Shown here: positions 50,952 to 59,594 of the stretch, piece after piece
Layout: each line of letters starts with the position of its first letter
Position numbering within the stretch: position 1 is the stretch's first letter
Source of the DNA: Thiohalophilus sp.
GTDB lineage: Bacteria > Pseudomonadota > Gammaproteobacteria > UBA6429 > Thiohalophilaceae
Length of the DNA stretch: 64,000 nucleotides
Direction of reading: 5' to 3'
NCBI RefSeq assembly: GCF_034521165.1
Contig: NZ_JAXHMV010000014.1
Span: 175,291-239,290, forward strand
Made by a program: the position numbers and the translations under genes
The notes under the pieces: generated by a model
The model's database searches: none
Told to the model about the DNA's origin: nothing
What the model saw: only the letters and a program-made list of their open reading frames with translations

Positions 50952-51778
50952 ATGAACAGCCCCACCAGATACAGGCCACTGGCAAACACGGGGGCGGCCG
51001 CGGTCAGACTGTCGATACGATCCAGTATACCACCATGGCCCGGCAGGATATGACCGCTGTCTTTCACTTCCGCCTGACGTTTGAACAGACTTTCAACCAG
51101 ATCACCGGCTACTGAAAACAACACAACGACCAGACTGACAACCACAAACCATGCATAGTGCATTACGCCCAGTTCGAACCACCAGCCGGCAACCAGCGCC
51201 AGTACCAGGCAGCCCAGCAGACCACCGGCTACGCCTTCCCAGCTTTTACCGGGGCTAACGTTATACAGGAGTTTGTGTTTGCCAAAGGCACGACCGGAGA
51301 AATAGGCACCACTGTCCGCGATCCAGATCAGGAGCAGCAAATACATCACCCATTGCGGGCCAAACGGATCACGATGGCGCAGGACCAGTAACGCGACAAA
51401 TGGCCCAAGGATAATACCGGCACCGGCGATCAGTTTGAAAAGACTGAAACCCGAACGTGTGACCTCGTGATGCTGGTAATAAAAAAGACCAGGCAATATG
51501 AGCAACCACAAACCACCAATAACAAGATAAAGGATGTCGATCAGAACAGGATGGGAAGAAAACACGAAGCCGGCAAGTCCCATCAATACGAACAGTATGA
51601 CAACATAAAACAGACGGGATCCGGGTTGTGTCAATCCGGACAAGCGGCTCCACTCCCATGCAGCAACACTGAAAACGGCCAGCAGCAGGATGATAAACCC
51701 TGACTCAGGCAGGGAGAATATCCCCCAGATCAACAGAGGCGCAAGGATCAGAGCGGTAATTACCCGCTGTTTAAGCAT
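50948..51778 (-). CDS. cdsA: Phosphatidate cytidylyltransferase
   Basis: Makes CDP-diacylglycerol, the precursor of all major phospholipids. I start at the ATG at 51778 (MLKQRVITALILAPLLIWGIF, 276 residues), which overlaps the uppS stop by 8 bp; the open frame upstream lies inside uppS and is not family-like. About eight hydrophobic segments are visible. The conserved GKHKLLYNVSPGKSWEGVAGGLLG lies near residue 187-210, and the C-terminal signature SVAGDLVESLFKRQAEVKDSGHILPGHGGILDRIDSL (about 225-262) is complete, with the SxxGDxxES, KDSG and HGGxxDRxDS parts. Confidence 0.96.
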   Translation of the reverse strand: MLKQRVITALILAPLLIWGIFSLPESGFIILLLAVFSVAAWEWSRLSGLTQPGSRLFYVVILFVLMGLAGFVFSSHPVLIDILYLVIGGLWLLILPGLFYYQHHEVTRSGFSLFKLIAGAGIILGPFVALLVLRHRDPFGPQWVMYLLLLIWIADSGAYFSGRAFGKHKLLYNVSPGKSWEGVAGGLLGCLVLALVAGWWFELGVMHYAWFVVVSLVVVLFSVAGDLVESLFKRQAEVKDSGHILPGHGGILDRIDSLTAAAPVFASGLYLVGLFI

Positions 51779-52547
51779 GTTTGAGCTGCTCCACCTGTTC
51801 ACCGGTTCGACCGAAACGACGCTGACGACAGGCAAAAGAGTCCAGTGCCTTTTCCAGCTCATCACGATCGAAGTCCGGCCACAGAACATCGGTGAAATAC
51901 AGTTCAGTATAGGCCAGTTGCCAGATTAGAAAATTACTGATGCGTTGTTCGCCACCCGTGCGGATAAACAGATCCGGCTCGGGCAAATCACGCATACTCA
52001 GATGAGCGGCAATATGCTCATCATCAATTTGCTCAGGTGTCAGTTCGCCCTGCTGAACCTTGTTCGCGAGCTGCTGTACCGCCTGAGTGACATCCCATTT
52101 TCCGCCATAGTTGGCAGCGATATTCAACACCAGCTGATGATTGCCAGCGGTAAGTGCTTCTGCCTGCTCAATACGTTTGCAGATTTTATCGGGAAAAGCG
52201 CTGGTGTCGCCAATAATACGCAGTTGCACTTCGTTCTTATGTAATTTTTTAACCTCGTGCTCCAGCGCCGTGAGAAAAAGGTCCATTAATAACCCGACCT
52301 CTTTTTGCGGACGTCGCCAGTTTTCGCTGGAGAAGGCAAACAGGGTCAGTACCTGGACACCCTTTTCACCACAGGCTTTGACAACCTCCCGCACGGCCTC
52401 AACGCCGGCTTTATGGCCGGCAAAGCGCGGCAGATGCCGTTTCTGGGCCCAGCGTCCATTACCATCCATAATAATGGCGACGTGGCGGGGTGTACTGACG
52501 TAACCGTCTCGTCCCTCACTGTTTATGTCCTGGGCTGTACTGCTCAT
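51771..52547 (-). CDS. uppS: Undecaprenyl diphosphate synthase
   Basis: cis-Prenyltransferase that builds the C55 carrier lipid for peptidoglycan and O-antigen. The 258-residue protein has the active-site signature HVAIIMDGNGRWAQKRHLPRFAGHKAG (23-49; catalytic D29), FSSENWRRPQKEV (about 73-85), NIAANYGGKWDVTQA and the C-terminal DLFIRTGGEQRISNFLIWQLAYTELYFTDVLWPDFD with the RxG and E metal-binding residues. It is followed immediately by cdsA, with which it overlaps, and preceded by frr at 41 bp. It belongs to the conserved frr-uppS-cdsA-dxr-rseP-bamA series. Confidence 0.97.
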   Translation of the reverse strand: MSSTAQDINSEGRDGYVSTPRHVAIIMDGNGRWAQKRHLPRFAGHKAGVEAVREVVKACGEKGVQVLTLFAFSSENWRRPQKEVGLLMDLFLTALEHEVKKLHKNEVQLRIIGDTSAFPDKICKRIEQAEALTAGNHQLVLNIAANYGGKWDVTQAVQQLANKVQQGELTPEQIDDEHIAAHLSMRDLPEPDLFIRTGGEQRISNFLIWQLAYTELYFTDVLWPDFDRDELEKALDSFACRQRRFGRTGEQVEQLKHA

Positions 52548-52588
52548 AGAATAATAAAACTCCGCTGATCTTACTGATCGGATCAGCC

Positions 52589-53146
52589 TCAGATCTCCAT
52601 CAGATCCTTTTCCTTGGCTTCCAGTGCCTCATCGACTTTGGCGATATATTTGTCCGTGAGTTTTTGCATATCGTCTTCGGCCTTGTGTTCCTCGTCCTCG
52701 GTGATTTCCTTTTCCTTCAGCAGGCCTTTGAAATCGCTAATCGCATCGCGGCGGATATTGCGAATAGCCACCTTGGTATTCTCGCCTTCCTGGCGGACCA
52801 GCTTAATCATATCCTTGCGACGTTCCTCGGTCAGTGCCGGCAGCGGTACCCGGATGATTTCGCCGGAAGTCGCCGGATTCAATCCCAGATCAGACTCCAT
52901 AATCGCTTTCTCGACCTTTTGGACCATCGGTTTTTCCCAGGGTTGCACCGTCAGGGTACGGGCGTCCGCGACGGAAATGTTGGCCACCTGATTCAAAGGT
53001 ACCTGGGAACCGTAGTACTCGACCATGACATGATCCAGCAGGCTGGTATGGGCCCGCCCGGTGCGCAATTTGGTCAGTTCGGTTTTCAACGATTCAATGC
53101 TCTTGCCCATACGGGACTCAGCATCTTTTTTAATATCATTAATCAT
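52589..53146 (-). CDS. frr: Ribosome recycling factor
   Basis: Splits post-termination ribosomes together with EF-G. The 185-residue, mostly coiled-coil protein is full length: MINDIKKDAESRMGKSIESLKTELTKLRTGRAHTSLLDHVMVEYYGSQVPLNQVANI at the N-terminus, the domain II segment ARTLTVQPWEKPMVQKVEKAI and NPATSGEIIRVPLPALTEERRKDMIKLVRQEGE, then NIRRDAISDFKGLLKEKEITEDEE. It starts 12 bp after the pyrH stop, as in the conserved rpsB-tsf-pyrH-frr order. Confidence 0.98.
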   Translation of the reverse strand: MINDIKKDAESRMGKSIESLKTELTKLRTGRAHTSLLDHVMVEYYGSQVPLNQVANISVADARTLTVQPWEKPMVQKVEKAIMESDLGLNPATSGEIIRVPLPALTEERRKDMIKLVRQEGENTKVAIRNIRRDAISDFKGLLKEKEITEDEEHKAEDDMQKLTDKYIAKVDEALEAKEKDLMEI

Positions 53147-53158
53147 TCATCATGCTCC

Positions 53159-53875
53159 CTATTCGACCAGCGTGCCTTCATTTTCACCCATAACCAGCCG
53201 CATCAAGGCGCCCTGCTTGGTCATGTTAAACACGCGTATCGGGATATGGTTATCCCGGCACAGAACGATTGCCGTGGTATCCATAACCGCCAGCTTCTGC
53301 TCAATGACCTCATCATAATCCAGTTTTTCAAAAAGCCTGGCCGAAGGATCCTTGACCGGATCGGAGGAATAAACGCCATCGACCTTGGTCCCCTTGACCA
53401 CAACATCCGCTCCAATTTCGATGCCACGTAAACTGGCCGCCGTGTCGGTCGTGAAAAACGGGTTCCCGGTTCCGGCCGCGAATACCACGACACGCTGTTT
53501 TTCCAGATGGCGAATCGCACGCAGACGAATGTAATCTTCGCATACGGTATGGATCGGTAACGCCGACATGACTCGCACCGCCAATTCCTGGCGTTTTATC
53601 GCATCCTGCAACGCAAGAGCGTTGATGACGGTTGCGAGCATGCCCATATGATCGGCGGTAACCCGGTCCATCCCTTCCGAGGCAAGGTTAACGCCCCGGA
53701 AAATGTTCCCACCACCGATAACCATGGCCACCTGCACACCGGCCTGATTGAGTTGTTTGACATCAGCCGCAATCGAATGGATTACCGCCGGATCGATGCC
53801 ATATTCGTGATCGCCCATCAGGGCTTCGCCGCTCAGTTTGAGCAGTATTCGTTTATATATAGGTGTTTTGGCCAT
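53159..53875 (-). CDS. pyrH: UMP kinase
   Basis: Phosphorylates UMP to UDP; hexameric and allosterically controlled by GTP and UTP in gammaproteobacteria. The 238-residue protein has RILLKLSGEALMGDHEYGIDP at the N-terminus (10-30), VAMVIGGGNIFRG (about 49-61), the MGMLATVINALALQD segment (about 77-91) and FAAGTGNPFFTTDTAASLRGIEIGADVVVKGTKVDGVY, ending NMTKQGALMRLVMGENEGTLV. It lies between tsf and frr on the same strand with short gaps. No anomalies are seen. Confidence 0.98.
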   Translation of the reverse strand: MAKTPIYKRILLKLSGEALMGDHEYGIDPAVIHSIAADVKQLNQAGVQVAMVIGGGNIFRGVNLASEGMDRVTADHMGMLATVINALALQDAIKRQELAVRVMSALPIHTVCEDYIRLRAIRHLEKQRVVVFAAGTGNPFFTTDTAASLRGIEIGADVVVKGTKVDGVYSSDPVKDPSARLFEKLDYDEVIEQKLAVMDTTAIVLCRDNHIPIRVFNMTKQGALMRLVMGENEGTLVE

Positions 53876-53903
53876 ACGTTATCGTTTTATGTTGATGGTA
53901 AAA

Positions 53904-54785
53904 TCAGCTTTTGGCCTGAGCCATAACCTCCTCGGCGAAGTTCTCCTGTTTCTTCTCAATCCCTTCGCCAACTTCATAGCGAACAAACTGATGGACGGTA
54001 GCACCTGCTGATTTGAGCAACTGTTCAACCGTCTGATCCGGGTCCTTGACGAAAGGCTGCCCCAGGAGAGTCACTTCCTTCATAAACTTCTTGATCCGTC
54101 CTTCGACCATTTTCTCAACAATGTCGGCCGGCTTGCCGCTTTCGGCGGCCTGAGCAGAAAAGATATCCTTTTCCTTCTGGATAACATCAGCGGGAACATG
54201 TTCTTCGGATACGCACACAGGACGACTGGCAGCAATATGCATGGCCAGATCCTTGCCAAGCTGCTCGTCGCCACCTTCAACATCGATCATCACGCCGATA
54301 CGGCTGCCGTGCATATAGTGGCTCAGCTTGCCCCTGGCTTCAATAATCTCAAAACGGCGAACCGCCATGTTTTCGCCGATTTTGGCGATCAGCGCCTTGC
54401 GAGTCTCTTCAATCGTGGTGCTGTCTGCGTCGCTGATAGGCATAGCCATCAATGCATCCAGATCGGCCGGCTTGTCATTCAAAACGCGATTGGCGACGTT
54501 ATCCACCAGGTTCTGGAAGTCTTCACCCTTGGTAACGAAATCAGTTTCACAGTTCACTTCAACTATGGCGCCAGTCTTGTTGTCCGGAGCCACTTTAATT
54601 GCTACCAGACCTTCGGCAGCGGTACGGCCGGCTTTCTTGTCGGCCTTGGCCATACCGGATTTGCGCATCTGTTCGATAGCCGCGTCGATATCACCATCGG
54701 TTTCCACCAATGTTTTTTTGCATTCCATCATACCTGCGCCGGTACGTTCGCGCAGTTCTTTGACCAATGCTGCTGTAATTGCCAT
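53904..54785 (-). CDS. tsf: Translation elongation factor Ts
   Basis: Nucleotide exchange factor that regenerates EF-Tu-GTP. The 293-residue protein opens with AITAALVKELRERTGAGMMECKKTLVETDGDIDAAIEQMRKSGMAKADKKAGR, the UBA-like domain and the signature with the TGAGMMECKKAL-type motif. It continues with the core domains (EGLVAIKVAPDNKTGAIVEVNCETDFVTKGEDFQNL, HDNDF-type NCETDFV). It is 121 bp downstream of rpsB, with a strong hairpin between them that probably attenuates read-through. Confidence 0.98.
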   Translation of the reverse strand: MAITAALVKELRERTGAGMMECKKTLVETDGDIDAAIEQMRKSGMAKADKKAGRTAAEGLVAIKVAPDNKTGAIVEVNCETDFVTKGEDFQNLVDNVANRVLNDKPADLDALMAMPISDADSTTIEETRKALIAKIGENMAVRRFEIIEARGKLSHYMHGSRIGVMIDVEGGDEQLGKDLAMHIAASRPVCVSEEHVPADVIQKEKDIFSAQAAESGKPADIVEKMVEGRIKKFMKEVTLLGQPFVKDPDQTVEQLLKSAGATVHQFVRYEVGEGIEKKQENFAEEVMAQAKS

Positions 54786-54843
54786 GAGTCTAGCCCTCTA
54801 ATCGGTTCTTTAATCGATCACATCAAATCAGTTTGTAAAATCC

Positions 54844-54870
54844 GAAAAAGGGGGCGTTGCCCCCTTTTTC
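54844..54870 (-). terminator. Hairpin between rpsB and tsf (attenuator/terminator)
   Basis: GAAAAAGGGGGC-GTT-GCCCCCTTTTTC forms a perfect 12-bp stem with a U-run on the minus strand, directly after rpsB and 59 bp before tsf. It fits a partial terminator that sets the rpsB:tsf ratio. Confidence 0.85.
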
Positions 54871-54906
54871 GTTTTGCCTGTTTACAGGTTTGCTATAGCG
54901 CGTCCC

Positions 54907-55833
54907 TTACTTGGAATCCGCCTCGGCCGAAGCGGCTTCCGTTTCTGTGGACTCTGCCTCACCCGTACTGCTCGCCTCAGAAGTCGTTGTTTTAGCGGTT
55001 GTCTTTTTCGCAACCGTTTTCTTCTTGGCGGCGGTTTTCTTTTTGTCAGCGGTTTTTTTCTTGGCCGTTTTCTTCTTGCTGGCCGGATTCACCTCACCTT
55101 CTTCGTCAAGTTCGACGAAATCATCATCAGCGCCTTCGCCGATATGCGCGGTCGAAGCCTTGCCTTCAAGTACGGCCGCAGACACGCCCTGATTATAAAG
55201 AGTGATCGCACGAATCGCGTCATCATTCCCGGGAATGACGTAGTCGATATTATCCGGACTGTTATTGGTATCCACCACACCAATGACCGGAATGCCCAGC
55301 TTTACCGCTTCGGCAACCGCGATTTTCTCGTGCCCCACGTCGATGACGAACATGGCATCCGGCAGGCCGTTCATGTTCTTGATCCCGCCGAGACTGCGTT
55401 CCAGTTTTTCCTGTTCGCGGCTCAGGCTGAGGACCTCACGTTTGTTCAGGCCTTCGGTGCCGCCGCTTTCCATCATCGACTCAAGCTCCTTGAGGCGCTT
55501 GATCGACTGTTTGACCGTCTTGTAGTTGGTCAGCATGCCACCGAGCCAGCGATGGTTCACAAACGGCATCCCGCAGCGTTCGGCTTCCTCGCGGACCAGC
55601 TTCTGGGCGGCGCGCTTGGTGCCCACGAACAGAATGCTGCCCTTGTTGGCCGCCAGCGAGCTGATAAAGTTCATCGCCTCGTTGTAGAGCGGCAGGGATT
55701 TTTCCAGATTAATAATGTGGATTTTATTGCGGTCCCCGAAGATAAAGGGGGCCATTTTGGGGTTCCAGAATCGGGTCTGATGCCCGAAATGCACGCCAGC
55801 CTCAAGCATCTGGCGCATCGTTACGTCAGCCAT
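54907..55833 (-). CDS. rpsB: 30S ribosomal protein S2 with long Lys/Ala-rich tail
   Basis: Primary small-subunit protein, needed for S1 binding and initiation. The canonical S2 body runs from MADVTMRQMLEAGVHFGHQTRFWNPKM to about residue 232, with FVGTKRAAQKLVREEAERCGMPFVNHRWLGGMLTNYKTV and PDAMFVIDVGHEKIAVAEAVKLGIPVIGVVDTN intact. E. coli S2 has 241 residues; this protein has 308. The extra C-terminal tail (about 251-308) starts with a histone-like run of KKKTAKKKTADKKK-type repeats (253-282) and ends in an acidic Ser/Thr/Glu stretch. The tail stays in frame, uses mixed codons and ends at a TAA/terminator, so it looks genuine. tsf follows; map-glnD diverge upstream. Confidence 0.96.
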   Translation of the reverse strand: MADVTMRQMLEAGVHFGHQTRFWNPKMAPFIFGDRNKIHIINLEKSLPLYNEAMNFISSLAANKGSILFVGTKRAAQKLVREEAERCGMPFVNHRWLGGMLTNYKTVKQSIKRLKELESMMESGGTEGLNKREVLSLSREQEKLERSLGGIKNMNGLPDAMFVIDVGHEKIAVAEAVKLGIPVIGVVDTNNSPDNIDYVIPGNDDAIRAITLYNQGVSAAVLEGKASTAHIGEGADDDFVELDEEGEVNPASKKKTAKKKTADKKKTAAKKKTVAKKTTAKTTTSEASSTGEAESTETEAASAEADSK

Positions 55834-56121
55834 TATAGTATCTCCTGTATCGGGTTAGGCCTCCATGCACCCCATCTGCCAACCCGCCGGAGCGGGCACC
55901 CGGACAGATGTGCCGGTGCATGTGTGTCAATTTTGACCGGGGCAAGCCGCCGGCCGTTGGATTTGCTAAACGAGCGCGCGATTTATACCATAAAGCGCGC
56001 TTAACGACAACGAAACGGCCCGGTTTGTGCGCACAAAAACCCGTCCCAGGCCCTGGCCGGGCACCATTCACGAATTTTTGCGACAGGAGCACCCTCACGC
56101 CTGTGGCGTGGAGGAAAATCA
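55834..56121. promoter_or_regulatory. Divergent rpsB / map control region
   Basis: A 288-bp gap between two divergent essential genes, which must hold both promoters and the rpsB leader. rpsB has CAGGAGAT 6-7 nt before its ATG, and map has GGAGGA 6 nt before its ATG. I do not see a clear -35/-10 pair. The CGGGTGCCCGCT-type palindromic stretch around 55888-55905 could be part of a leader structure. Confidence 0.4.
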
Positions 56122-56895
56122 ATGAGCGTCAGTATTAAAACAGCCGAACAGATTGAAAAAATGCGGGTCGCCGGGCGTCTCGCCGCCGAGGTGCTGGAGA
56201 TGATCGAACCCCATGTCCAGCCGGGGGTGACCACCGCCGAACTGGACCGGATCTGCCACGATTACATCGTCAACGAGCAGCAGGCCGTGCCCGCCCCACT
56301 CAACTACCATGGCTTTCCCAAGTCGGTCTGCACTTCGGTCAATCACGTGGTCTGCCACGGTATCCCGAATGAAAAGCGGCTGAAAAAGGGGGATGTGATC
56401 AATATCGACATCACCGTGATCAAGGACGGCTTCCACGGCGACACCAGCAAGATGTTTTTCGTCGGCGAACCCTCGATTCAGGCCCGCCGACTGGCCAAAA
56501 CCGCTTACGAATGTCTGCTGATCGGGATCGATCTGGTCGAACCGGGCCGGCCGCTGCGCGAGATCGGCCGCGCCATTCAGCAACATGCCGAGAAAAATAA
56601 TTACAGCGTAGTGCGCGAATACTGCGGCCACGGCATCGGCGAAAACTTTCACGAGGAGCCACAGGTTCTGCACTACGATGATCCCCGTACCACCCTGGTG
56701 CTGGAGACCGGCATGACCTTCACCATCGAGCCGATGGTCAACGCCGGCAAGCGTCAGACCAAGCTGCTCAAGGACGGCTGGACCGTGGTCACCAAGGACC
56801 ATGCCCTCTCCGCCCAGTGGGAGCACACCATCCTGGTCACCGACGACGGCCACGACGTGTTGACCCGCCGCCATGAGGAAAACTTCGAGCAATGA
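56122..56895 (+). CDS. map: Methionine aminopeptidase, type I
   Basis: Removes the initiator methionine from nascent proteins. The 257-residue protein has the pita-bread fold with metal ligands D96 and D107 (INIDITVIKDGFHGDTSKMFFVG), H171 region in REYCGHGIGENFHEEPQVLHY, E in FTIEPMVNAGK and E in QWEHTILVTDDG. NYHGFPKSVCTSVNHVVCHGIP (61-82) supplies the substrate-pocket histidine. The Shine-Dalgarno GGAGGA precedes the ATG. It overlaps glnD by 4 bp and diverges from rpsB, the conserved arrangement in gammaproteobacteria. Confidence 0.98.
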   Translation: MSVSIKTAEQIEKMRVAGRLAAEVLEMIEPHVQPGVTTAELDRICHDYIVNEQQAVPAPLNYHGFPKSVCTSVNHVVCHGIPNEKRLKKGDVINIDITVIKDGFHGDTSKMFFVGEPSIQARRLAKTAYECLLIGIDLVEPGRPLREIGRAIQQHAEKNNYSVVREYCGHGIGENFHEEPQVLHYDDPRTTLVLETGMTFTIEPMVNAGKRQTKLLKDGWTVVTKDHALSAQWEHTILVTDDGHDVLTRRHEENFEQ

Positions 56896-59543
56896 CCCCC
56901 TCGCTGGTCCCGGTCGATGCGGACCTGTTCAACACCGAGGCATTCGATACCGCGCTGCAGCAGGACACACCCCCACTGCCCCTGTTCCGGGACACGCTCA
57001 GCGCCGCCCAGGAGGAACTGGCACGCCGGTTTTACGCTGGCCGCGCCGCCACCGAGCTGGTCGCCTCCCGGGCCGGCCTGATCGATGCCCTGTTGCTACG
57101 AGCCTGGGGCCTCTATTTCGAGCCCGGGGATCCCGGTATCGCCCTGCTGGCTGTCGGGGGCTATGGACGCGGTGAACTGCATCCGGCCTCGGATGTGGAC
57201 CTGATGCTGTTGCCGGCCGAGGATCCGGCACCCTACCACAGTGCCATAGAAGGCTTTTTAACGTTCCTTTGGGACATCGGTCTGGAAGTCGGCCAGAGCG
57301 TGCGTACCCTCAACGAATGTCAGCAGGAAGCCAGGCGTGATATCACCGTGGCCACCAACCTGCAGGAAGCCCGTTTGCTGATCGGTCCCCCGGCGCTGTT
57401 TGAACAGCAGCGGCAACTGTGCGGTCCTGAACAGATCTGGCCCAGTCGCGAATTTTTCGAAGCCAAACTGCAGGAACAGCAAAAACGGCATGAAAAATTT
57501 CATGACACCGCCTATAACCTTGAACCCAATATCAAGGAAGGTCCCGGGGGACTGCGTGATATTCAAATCATCGGCTGGGTTGCCAAGCGCCACTACAACG
57601 CGGAAACCCTGTATCAGCTGGTCGAGCACGGCTTTTTAACCAGGAACGAATACCGCACCCTGCATGAAGGGCAGGCCTTTCTCTGGCAAGTGCGCTTCGG
57701 CCTGCACCTGATCGCCGGTCGTCGCGAGGATCGTCTGCTGTTCGATCATCAGCGGGAACTGGCACGTCATTTTGGCTATCGCGATAATTTCAAGGGGCTC
57801 GCGGTTGAGCAGTTTATGAAACAGTATTACCGCACTGTCATGGAACTCGGCCGCCTGAATGAGATGCTGTTGCAGTTGTTCAAGGAAGAGATTTTACTGG
57901 CCGACGAGCAACCGGAACCAATCTCACTGAACAGGCGATTTCAGGCCCGCAAGGGTTATCTGGAAGTCAAGGACGAGAATGTCTTTGTTCATTACCCTTT
58001 CGCACTGCTGGAAGTATTTCTGGTTTTGATGCAGCATCCGGAGCTCAATGGCGTACGTGCCAACACCATTCGCCTGATTCGCGATCATACCTGGCTGATT
58101 GACGGCAGTTTCCGGGCCGACCTGCGAAATCGCTCGCTGTTTATGGAAATCGTCCGTTACGGCCACGGTTTTACCCATGCCCTGCGACGCATGCATCGGT
58201 ACGGCGTACTGGCAGCCTATCTGCCGCTTTTCGGGCGTATTGTCGGCCAGATGCAGCATGATCTGTTTCATGTCTATACCGTCGACGAACATACCCTGAT
58301 GGTAGTACGCAATCTGCGTCGCTTTACGGTGCCGGGCTATTTCCACGAATTCCCGCTGTGCAGCGAGATCATGCAGCGCATCCCCAAACAGGAACTGTTA
58401 CTGCTGGCAGCGCTGTTTCACGATATCGCCAAGGGCCGGGCTGGCGATCATTCGACACTGGGCGCCAGCGACGCCCGCGAGTTTTGTCGCAATCACAGCC
58501 TGAGCCGCTATGATACCAACCTGGTGGCCTGGCTGGTAAAAAACCACTTGTTAATGTCCTCCACCGCCCAGCGCAAGGACATCAGTGACCCGGAAATCGT
58601 GCATGAATTCGCGGAACAGGTTGGCGACATGGTGCACCTGAATTACCTCTATTTACTGACCGTCGCCGATATTCGCGGTACCAGCGAGCATGTCTGGAAC
58701 TCCTGGAAAGATGCATTACTGCAGGAGCTGTATCACGCCACCGTACGTGCCCTGCGTCGGGGATTGAAAAACCCACTGGTCCAGTCGGAGCTGGTCGCCG
58801 AACGCCGGGCGGCCGCCGCCGAACTGCTGGAGTCCGACGATGAACACAACGTACTGATCAACCAGCTATGGGATAATCTGGGTGATGAATATTTTTTGCG
58901 ATACTTTCCCGATGAAATCGTCTGGCATACACAGGCCATTCTCAATACCGATCTGGAAGATTTGCCCGTCATCCTGTTTCGCGAACAGAGCCGACGTGGC
59001 GGTACCGAGATCTTTATCTACACCCGGGACCATCCCAACCTGTTTTCACTGATCACCTCGGTACTGAGCCAGGCCGGCATGACCGTGGTGGATGCCCGCA
59101 TCCTCGCCTCGAGCGATGGTTATACACTCGATACATTTCAGTACCTCGACAGCAGCGGCGAACCGGTACGCGATACCCTGCGCAACAGTCAAATCCGCAA
59201 CAAGCTCTATCATCTGTTACGTAACCCGGGGCAAGAAGCGCCCGAGATTACGCGCCGCTTACCGCGCCAGGCCAAGCACTTCAAGATATCGACCGAAATC
59301 TATTTCGAGGATGATATTGAACGCACTATCATGCACATTAAAACCTATGACCGACCGGGTCTGCTATCCAGCATCGGGGCAGCCTTTTATCAACATCGCA
59401 TACAGCTGCATAATGCCAAGATTGCCACGTTTGGAGAACGGGTTGAGGATATATTCGAGATCACGACACAGGATGATCAACCGCTAGATGCCGGGTTAAA
59501 AGAAACCCTGCGCGCCAGCGCACTGGAACAACTGGAAGAATAA
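56892..59543 (+). CDS. glnD: Bifunctional uridylyltransferase/uridylyl-removing enzyme GlnD
   Basis: Senses glutamine and adds or removes UMP on PII proteins, steering nitrogen assimilation and, through NtrBC, some sigma-54 promoters. The 883-residue protein (E. coli 890) has the nucleotidyltransferase motif AVGGYGRGELHPASDVDLMLL (87-107; G-S-x10-D-x-D type), the HD domain AALFHDIAKGRAGDHS (around 510-525) and two C-terminal ACT domains that bind glutamine (about 690-770, GGTEIFIYTRDHPNLFSLITSVLSQAGMTVVDARI; and about 805-880, ERTIMHIKTYDRPGLLSSIGAAFYQHRIQLHNAKIATFGERVEDIFEIT). It overlaps map by 4 bp and is convergent with the porin gene. Confidence 0.97.
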   Translation: MTPSLVPVDADLFNTEAFDTALQQDTPPLPLFRDTLSAAQEELARRFYAGRAATELVASRAGLIDALLLRAWGLYFEPGDPGIALLAVGGYGRGELHPASDVDLMLLPAEDPAPYHSAIEGFLTFLWDIGLEVGQSVRTLNECQQEARRDITVATNLQEARLLIGPPALFEQQRQLCGPEQIWPSREFFEAKLQEQQKRHEKFHDTAYNLEPNIKEGPGGLRDIQIIGWVAKRHYNAETLYQLVEHGFLTRNEYRTLHEGQAFLWQVRFGLHLIAGRREDRLLFDHQRELARHFGYRDNFKGLAVEQFMKQYYRTVMELGRLNEMLLQLFKEEILLADEQPEPISLNRRFQARKGYLEVKDENVFVHYPFALLEVFLVLMQHPELNGVRANTIRLIRDHTWLIDGSFRADLRNRSLFMEIVRYGHGFTHALRRMHRYGVLAAYLPLFGRIVGQMQHDLFHVYTVDEHTLMVVRNLRRFTVPGYFHEFPLCSEIMQRIPKQELLLLAALFHDIAKGRAGDHSTLGASDAREFCRNHSLSRYDTNLVAWLVKNHLLMSSTAQRKDISDPEIVHEFAEQVGDMVHLNYLYLLTVADIRGTSEHVWNSWKDALLQELYHATVRALRRGLKNPLVQSELVAERRAAAAELLESDDEHNVLINQLWDNLGDEYFLRYFPDEIVWHTQAILNTDLEDLPVILFREQSRRGGTEIFIYTRDHPNLFSLITSVLSQAGMTVVDARILASSDGYTLDTFQYLDSSGEPVRDTLRNSQIRNKLYHLLRNPGQEAPEITRRLPRQAKHFKISTEIYFEDDIERTIMHIKTYDRPGLLSSIGAAFYQHRIQLHNAKIATFGERVEDIFEITTQDDQPLDAGLKETLRASALEQLEE

Positions 59544-59550
59544 AAAGAAT

Positions 59551-59578
59551 GACCCGGCCAGACCTGCTGGCCGGCCGG
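59551..59578 (-). terminator. Terminator between glnD and the porin
   Basis: CCGGCCAG-acctG-CTGGCCGG forms an 8-bp GC stem. On the minus strand (porin direction) it is followed by TCATTCTTTTTATT, a good U-tract; on the plus strand by GGGTGTG, which is poor. It most likely ends the porin transcript. Confidence 0.7.
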
Positions 59579-59594
59579 GTGTGTTACGGCGCGA

